Assembly (NCBI GenBank): GCA_015228995.1
Contig: JADGCM010000023.1
Coordinates: forward strand, 1-16,645
Length of the DNA stretch: 16,645 nucleotides
Reading direction: 5' to 3'
Source: Magnetococcales bacterium
Lineage (GTDB): Bacteria; Pseudomonadota; Magnetococcia; Magnetococcales; JADGCH01
The notes below the pieces were generated by a model that was given only the letters and a program-made list of their open reading frames with translations, had not been told where the DNA came from and did no database searches. The translations under genes and the position numbers were made by a program. This document shows, piece after piece, positions 14,545 to 16,645 of this stretch. Positions within the stretch are counted from its first letter, which is position 1, and each line of letters begins with the position of its first letter.

Positions 14545-14796
14545 TCAATATGACCATGGGCCCATACGCTGGGCGATCTCTTCCTGGGTTAGACCCGCCG
14601 CCTTGCGTGCTCCAAGGAGCACAGAAAGTGATGAATATTCGTCTTCCAAGGCATCATAGGCCGACTTAAACTCGGGGCGCTTGAACGCCTCCCCCAGTTC
14701 TGCGTCCAGGTCCATCGGAACCGGGGCGTATCCGTCACTCTCCACGCTGCACCCTGTGGAAGAGGGGGTTGGGGGGTGAGGGGGAAGAGCTGACAT
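14545..14796 (-). pseudogene. Truncated XRE-family antitoxin
   Basis: 83 aa. From about residue 28 the sequence DLDAELGEAFKRPEFKSAYD, then ALEDEYSSL, then LLGARKAAGLTQEEIAQRMG, is the N-terminal half of a HigA/XRE-type antitoxin. Such proteins go on through the recognition helix, but here the frame ends in PWSY and a stop straight after QRMG, 4 nt before argB. DNA binding should therefore be lost. The first 15 or so residues (MSALPPHPPTPSST) are encoded by a repeat copy and are not part of the family; Met 28 (14715) could be the older start, though neither start has a ribosome site. No partner toxin is present. It is probably a remnant, perhaps kept for translational coupling to argB. Confidence 0.75.
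14738..14791. repeat. GC-rich repeat copy at the antitoxin 5' end (copy E)
   Basis: Carries the right-half signature GTGGAAGAGGGGG (14756-14768), then TTGGGGGGTGAGGGGGAAGA (14769-14788). Relative to copy A, about 7-9 extra bases lie in the loop. Read on the minus strand it supplies the start region of the truncated antitoxin gene, in the same frame used in tonB. Confidence 0.8.
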
Positions 14797-14802
14797 GATA
14801 GA

Positions 14803-15492
14803 CTAACCAACGGTAAGACGGTTGCGGCCGCTCTCTTTCGAGTGGTAGAGCAGACGATCCGCTGCTTCGATCAGTGTTTTTGGCTCAGCATCATCCGCTG
14901 CGATGACAACGGTCCCTCCCATGCTGATAGATACCATCTTCGTCTCAACCTTTGAAAAGGCGTGCGGCATTTGAAGATCACGGACGGCTTGGAGCATCTT
15001 TTCACCGATGAGACGGACCCCCTCCAGGTTGATGTCGGGCAGGACGGCGACAATCTCTTCGCCGCCATAACGAGCCACTAAATCGGGCGGCCGGCCGGCG
15101 ACGCCGTGGATGGCTTGGGCGACTTTCTGGAGACAACCATCGCCAGCGGCATGGCCATAATGATCGTTGAATAGCTTGAAACAGTCGATGTCCATCAGGA
15201 TCAGTCCCAGGCCACTTTTCGAACGTCTGGAGCGGCTCCACTCGTTGGCCAGTATCTCATCGAAGTAGCGGCGGTTGGCAATGCCAGTCAAGGCATCGGT
15301 GCGCGACATCAGCAGTACTTGCTGATGAGCTTCGGTGAGTTTTTGGCCCAAAATAGCAAACTGCTCTACCAACTCCTGGAGCAACAAGGCATTGATGCGT
15401 TGATCGGCCAGTTGCGCCTCTTGCTCCAACACCCTGGAGACCAATTGGCTGTAGGAATGGTCAGATTTACCGGCGAAGGTGAAATCAATCAT
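14803..15492 (-). CDS. Diguanylate cyclase (GGEEI), partner of the ODP oxygen sensor
   Basis: 229-aa soluble protein that should make c-di-GMP from two GTP. Residues 1-62 are helical, probably a dimerisation or coupling segment. The GGDEF domain starts at DALTGIANRR (66-75), has the metal-binding DIDCFKLFND (101-110), the active-site GGEEI (143-147; Ile replaces the usual Phe), and an inhibitory site RPPD (134-137) five residues before it. All catalytic residues are thus present and product inhibition is likely. No sensor domain is fused to it. The ATG at 15492 is 6 nt after the stop of the ODP gene, with AGGGG about 12 nt upstream, so the ODP protein is the likely input. Confidence 0.93.
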   Translation of the reverse strand: MIDFTFAGKSDHSYSQLVSRVLEQEAQLADQRINALLLQELVEQFAILGQKLTEAHQQVLLMSRTDALTGIANRRYFDEILANEWSRSRRSKSGLGLILMDIDCFKLFNDHYGHAAGDGCLQKVAQAIHGVAGRPPDLVARYGGEEIVAVLPDINLEGVRLIGEKMLQAVRDLQMPHAFSKVETKMVSISMGGTVVIAADDAEPKTLIEAADRLLYHSKESGRNRLTVG

Positions 15493-15498
15493 CTTGCG

Positions 15499-16350
15499 CT
15501 AGACCCCTGCCTCACAAAAAATGCCATCAATACCAATGTCATTCATTGATCTTAACCGATCAATTGCGTAACGGATATCCTCCGGTCGATACAAGATCGA
15601 ACCATGCTGGGGCGCAATCATGGTTGGTTGGATCCCCTCAATGACTGATAGGGCATAACGCAGTGACTTATTGCAAGGTATAATCTGTTGGTGAAACAGA
15701 TGCAGACCGGTCCAGACACAAGGTGCCTGGATGGTGAGGCATGCCTCATCGGCACTTCTAGGCTGCGGATCGGTGCAGGGGCCACACGCCGCGTCCAGCT
15801 CAATAAACAATTTCCATTGCGAGCTTTCACTAACGCCACCAAATAGATCGCTGCTGAAGAGAATGCCACTGCTCTCATCGTAGGTGATGAAGCTGCCAGC
15901 AGAATGGGCATAAGGGGTCGGAAAGAAGCGCAGCACCCGCCCCGATTGCATCGTCAGTTGATGACCGATTCGATCAATACAGAGCATTTTTGAGCGTACC
16001 GAATAGTGGCGGATGAAAGGGTTATTCTCCTTTTTTGAAATCAGCTTTAGGTCGGGGCGGTTGATGATTTGTTCCAGATTGGGAATGGAACCACACAAAT
16101 CTGGGTCGTAATGCTGGTAGATGAGGTGTGAGATCTGGTTGGGTTGCACCCCGGCCTGGAGAATCTTACGCATGACGGTACTAAAGTCGGGACGGCTACC
16201 ACCATCAATCAGGATCGCCTCGGTGCCATCGTAGATGAGGTAAGGGTTGGAGTGCAGCCGCTCATTGGGGTTGTTGAACCCAACCCAATAGACACAATCG
16301 GCGAGTTTGATAGGCTTGTCATAATCGAGGTTATGATCTAAAACAGTCAT
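15499..16350 (-). CDS. ODP-type di-iron oxygen-sensing protein, metallo-beta-lactamase fold
   Basis: 283 aa from the ATG at 16350, chosen for GGAG about 7 nt upstream; the frame opens earlier at 16380. The family is the oxygen-binding di-iron domain (ODP) related to the diiron half of flavodiiron proteins. Ligand motifs in order: HYDPD (80-84, the HxDxD form typical of ODP), H149 in PYAHSAG, D168 in LFSSDLFGG, and H249 in APQHGS. NPYLI (35-39) and AILIDGG (45-51) are the usual N-terminal strands. There is no flavodoxin domain, so reduction of O2 as in flavodiiron enzymes is unlikely and sensing is favoured. The diguanylate cyclase gene follows after 6 nt. Oxygen control of c-di-GMP is inferred from this pairing and from what is known of ODP sensors. 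Confidence 0.88.
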   Translation of the reverse strand: MTVLDHNLDYDKPIKLADCVYWVGFNNPNERLHSNPYLIYDGTEAILIDGGSRPDFSTVMRKILQAGVQPNQISHLIYQHYDPDLCGSIPNLEQIINRPDLKLISKKENNPFIRHYSVRSKMLCIDRIGHQLTMQSGRVLRFFPTPYAHSAGSFITYDESSGILFSSDLFGGVSESSQWKLFIELDAACGPCTDPQPRSADEACLTIQAPCVWTGLHLFHQQIIPCNKSLRYALSVIEGIQPTMIAPQHGSILYRPEDIRYAIDRLRSMNDIGIDGIFCEAGV

Positions 16351-16393
16351 GCGTGTCTCCACATTCCCGCTAAATTCCAAAAAAAGCGGGCGG

Positions 16394-16423
16394 ATTCTAA
16401 CACAGCACGACTATGCAGTGCAA
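16394..16423 (-). promoter_or_regulatory. Candidate sigma-70 promoter of the ODP-cyclase operon
   Basis: On the minus strand TTGCAC (16418-16423) and TAGAAT (16394-16399) are separated by 18 nt. The predicted start, near 16387, falls about 37 nt before the ODP start codon. The leader then contains a short hairpin (CCCGCT 16366-16371 with AGCGGG 16385-16390) before the ribosome site. Confidence 0.4.
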
Positions 16424-16441
16424 TTATCAAACGCCCTTTTA

Positions 16442-16545
16442 CACCCCATCACCCTGCCCTCTCCCACAAGGGGGAGGGTGAAAAGAGGCTGCTCCATGCT
16501 CCCCCTCTCCACCTGTGGGAGAGGGGGTTTGGGGGGTGAGGGGGA
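16442..16545. repeat. Complete REPIN-like GC-rich repeat (copy F)
   Basis: Same two-part structure and same orientation as copy A, with the left half around 16456-16480, the right half around 16501-16545, and a similar central spacer (GAAAAGAGGCTGCTCCATG, compared with TTAAAAGGCCGCTTCATG in copy A). The two full copies bracket the window about 16.3 kb apart. It lies upstream of the ODP operon promoter. Confidence 0.85.
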
Positions 16546-16645
16546 TGCAGACGGACTTGATGTAGGTGAAGGTTGAGTAATTGATTGCAATATAAAACAA
16601 TGAATCAATCAAATTATATCCATGAATTTCATCATTCTATAATTA
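16546..16645. other. Right-edge AT-rich intergenic DNA, no gene seen
   Basis: The DNA turns abruptly AT-rich after the repeat. TTGATTG (16581-16587) and CAATCAA (16606-16612) form an inverted repeat that could be a regulator site for a gene beyond the window. No reading frame or RNA is supported. Confidence 0.35.

Noticed and set aside
13312..14796. A working toxin-antitoxin module
   Set aside because: No toxin reading frame is found on either side; the neighbours are argB, tonB and the diguanylate cyclase.
77..16545. GC-rich repeats as a CRISPR array
   Set aside because: Copies are kilobases apart, vary in length and orientation, and are hairpin-forming; there are no regular spacers or cas genes.

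Overview
The window looks like chromosomal DNA of a Gram-negative proteobacterium. It encodes a TonB-dependent outer-membrane receptor with its own TonB, a sigma-54 activator, two GGDEF proteins, and a glutamate-cysteine ligase of the plant/alphaproteobacterial type. Base composition is near 50% GC and even throughout. I cannot name the species. The mix (plant-type ligase, bacterial cereblon-like CULT protein, di-iron ODP oxygen sensor beside a diguanylate cyclase) would suit a magnetotactic or other microaerophilic proteobacterium, but that is inference. There is no rRNA, tRNA, prophage, insertion sequence or CRISPR array.

Layout, left to right. (1) 1-1460: a REPIN-like GC-rich repeat, then a flavoprotein of the HI0933/YhiN family, then a perfect hairpin version of the repeat. 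(2) 1469-3185, minus strand: a small secreted four-cysteine protein and a protein with a coiled coil and a degenerate GGDEF domain. (3) 3224-4465, plus strand: a CULT-domain protein whose stop overlaps the start of a rhodanese by 4 nt, then a small unknown protein. (4) 4482-6658, minus strand: an unknown protein with no convincing start, and glutamate-cysteine ligase. (5) 6817-8394: a voltage-sensor-type potassium channel with RCK domains, overlapping tail to tail with a sigma-54 activator. (6) 8383-13295: what looks like a copper-handling locus. A DsbD_2/UreH-like (annotated 'TauE/SafE') membrane protein overlaps the sigma-54 activator gene on the minus strand. Divergent from them, an OprC/NosA-like copper receptor carries the CxxxM and HxM copper motifs and is followed after 1 nt by a tonB gene. 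The divergent intergenic region holds a 13-bp-arm palindrome and an FNR-like box. (7) 13312-14796, minus strand: argB between two antitoxin genes that lack toxins, one of them truncated. (8) 14803-16350, minus strand: an ODP di-iron oxygen-sensor protein followed after 6 nt by a diguanylate cyclase with intact active and inhibitory sites. (9) 16351-16645: a second complete REPIN-like repeat and AT-rich DNA.

Six copies of one GC-rich repeat punctuate the window. Three sit directly upstream of genes and one between convergent genes. Two lie inside reading frames, where they are translated in the same frame (PHPPTPSST) in the TonB linker and at the N terminus of the broken antitoxin.

The parts most worth following up are the CULT-rhodanese pair, the copper receptor locus with its regulatory region, and the oxygen-sensor/c-di-GMP pair.
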